Positions 14,253 through 15,197 of a stretch of DNA of 15,197 bases are shown piece by piece (the stretch's first letter is position 1; each line of letters starts with the position of its first letter). The notes under the pieces are model-generated. The model worked only from the letters and a program-made list of their open reading frames with translations. It was not told the DNA's origin and did not search any database. This stretch comes from JBHJGM01 sp964405825 (GTDB lineage: Bacteria > Verrucomicrobiota > Verrucomicrobiia > Opitutales > JBHJGM01), in assembly GCA_964405825.1 (NCBI GenBank), contig CAYOPI010000075.1:1-15197 (forward strand). The letters run 5' to 3'. Position numbers and translations under genes: made by a program.

Positions 14253-15197
14253 ATGACTGCGAAAGAAGTTCTGGCCTTGGCCAAGGCCAAGGATGCGAAG
14301 TTTGCCGACCTGAAATTCTGCGACATTCTCGGCACCTGGCAGCATTTCTCCATTCCGATCAAGGAACTCAGTGAAGGCCTTTTTGAAGAGGGGCTGGGTT
14401 TTGACGGTTCGTCCATCCGCGGGTGGAAGGGGATCGAGGCCTCGGACATGCTGGTGATGCCCGATCCGGCCACCGCTTTCATCGACCCGTTCTGCGAGCA
14501 GGTTACCCTCAGCCTGACCTGCGACGTGGAGGACCCGATCACCCGCGAGCCTTACGACCGTTCCCCGCGCGGGGTGGCAACCAAGGCCGAAGCCTATCTG
14601 CAGTCCACCGGCATCGCCGACACGGCCTACTTTGGCCCCGAGGCCGAGTTCTTCATTTTCGATGACGTGCGCTACGGCACGGCCTCCAACGAGACCTTCG
14701 CCTTTGTCGACTCGATGGAAGGGGTCTGGAACACGGGCAAGGAAGAGTTTCCGAACCAGGGCTACAAGATTCGCCACAAGGAGGGTTACCTGCCCGTGCC
14801 ACCGGCGGACAAGAACATGGACCTGCGCAACGAGATGGTCTCGATCATGATTGAGCTGGGCCTGGAAGTCGAAGCGCAGCACCACGAGGTGGCCACCGGC
14901 GGTCAGGCCGAGATCGACCTGCGCTTTGCCCCGCTGAAGCTCATGGGCGACAGCATGTGCCTGTACAAGTACATCGTGAAGAACGTGGCCTACCGCGCCG
15001 GCAAGAGCGCGACCTTCCTGCCCAAGCCGCTCTACGGCGACAACGGTTCGGGGATGCACGTGCACCAGTCGCTGTGGAAGGACGGCAAGCCGCTGATGGC
15101 CGGGGACGGCTACGCGGGCTTCTCGCAGGAAGGCATTTACTACATTGGTGGCCTGCTCAAGCACGCCCCGGCCCTGTGCGCCATCTGCAACCCGACC
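14253..15197 (+). CDS. glnA: Type I glutamine synthetase (N-terminal part, runs off the window)
   Basis: The 315 visible codons cover about two thirds of a GSI enzyme (E. coli GlnA has 469 residues). The enzyme joins ammonia and glutamate to glutamine using ATP. Visible motifs are FDGSSIRGW (D51-x-S53 loop), GPEAEFFIFD with metal ligands E130 and E132, EVATGGQAEIDLRF, and GDNGSGMHVHQSLWKDG with the nucleotide-site histidines. The VPPADKNMDLRNEM stretch and its spacing match the GSI-beta class, usually controlled by adenylylation; the Tyr target would lie beyond the window. ATG at 14253 has GAGGAAAG (14236-14243) with a 9-nt spacer. The gene is divergent from the ligase-like gene across 112 bp. 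I could not find a convincing sigma-54 or sigma-70 promoter there. Confidence 0.96.
   Translation, partial: MTAKEVLALAKAKDAKFADLKFCDILGTWQHFSIPIKELSEGLFEEGLGFDGSSIRGWKGIEASDMLVMPDPATAFIDPFCEQVTLSLTCDVEDPITREPYDRSPRGVATKAEAYLQSTGIADTAYFGPEAEFFIFDDVRYGTASNETFAFVDSMEGVWNTGKEEFPNQGYKIRHKEGYLPVPPADKNMDLRNEMVSIMIELGLEVEAQHHEVATGGQAEIDLRFAPLKLMGDSMCLYKYIVKNVAYRAGKSATFLPKPLYGDNGSGMHVHQSLWKDGKPLMAGDGYAGFSQEGIYYIGGLLKHAPALCAICNPT

Overview
The window is GC-rich, densely packed bacterial chromosome. An outer-membrane TonB-dependent receptor, an elongasome cluster and a proteobacterial-style type I glutamine synthetase point to a diderm, rod-shaped bacterium. The receptor plug (RGG-x-FENTG...FDPQTGHFFGE) and the PBP2 with a long charged insert resemble, from memory, proteins of Verrucomicrobiota of the Opitutales kind. 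That placement is an inference and was not searched. I see no phage, IS element, CRISPR array, tRNA or rRNA, and nothing that looks recently acquired.

Layout. (a) 1-182: the C-terminal end of an unidentified Gly/Ala/Pro-rich protein and its intrinsic terminator. (b) 213-2477, plus strand: a compact operon of an NADPH-dependent FMN reductase-type flavoprotein, a LOG-family nucleotide phosphoribohydrolase and an EamA/DMT-type membrane exporter. (c) 2474-6520, minus strand: a TonB-dependent receptor, two small unrecognised proteins and a YbjT-like atypical SDR protein, probably one transcript starting near 6550. (d) 6521-6784: a divergent control region with several inverted repeats. (e) 6785-11275, plus strand: mreB, mreC, mreD and mrdA (PBP2), the lateral cell-wall elongation module; rodA is not next to it. 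(f) 11276-11428: a gap holding a heptanucleotide tandem repeat, then a thioredoxin-fold, peroxiredoxin-like gene. (g) 12023-14140, minus strand: a large O-antigen ligase/polymerase-like membrane protein with a TPR-like tail. (h) 14253 to the end, plus strand: the first 315 codons of glnA.

Most of this is ordinary housekeeping sequence. mreBCD and mrdA form one functional unit: MreB filaments direct MreC, MreD and PBP2 in side-wall peptidoglycan synthesis. glnA makes glutamine. I found no convincing new multi-gene system. The points most worth a second look are the repeat-rich mreB/TonB control region, including a perfect 10-bp inverted repeat 68 nt apart, and the two orphan small genes between the TonB receptor and the SDR gene. 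The others are the ligase-like protein without its usual loop histidine, a terminator-like hairpin just before that gene, and the heptad repeat at 11378-11422.
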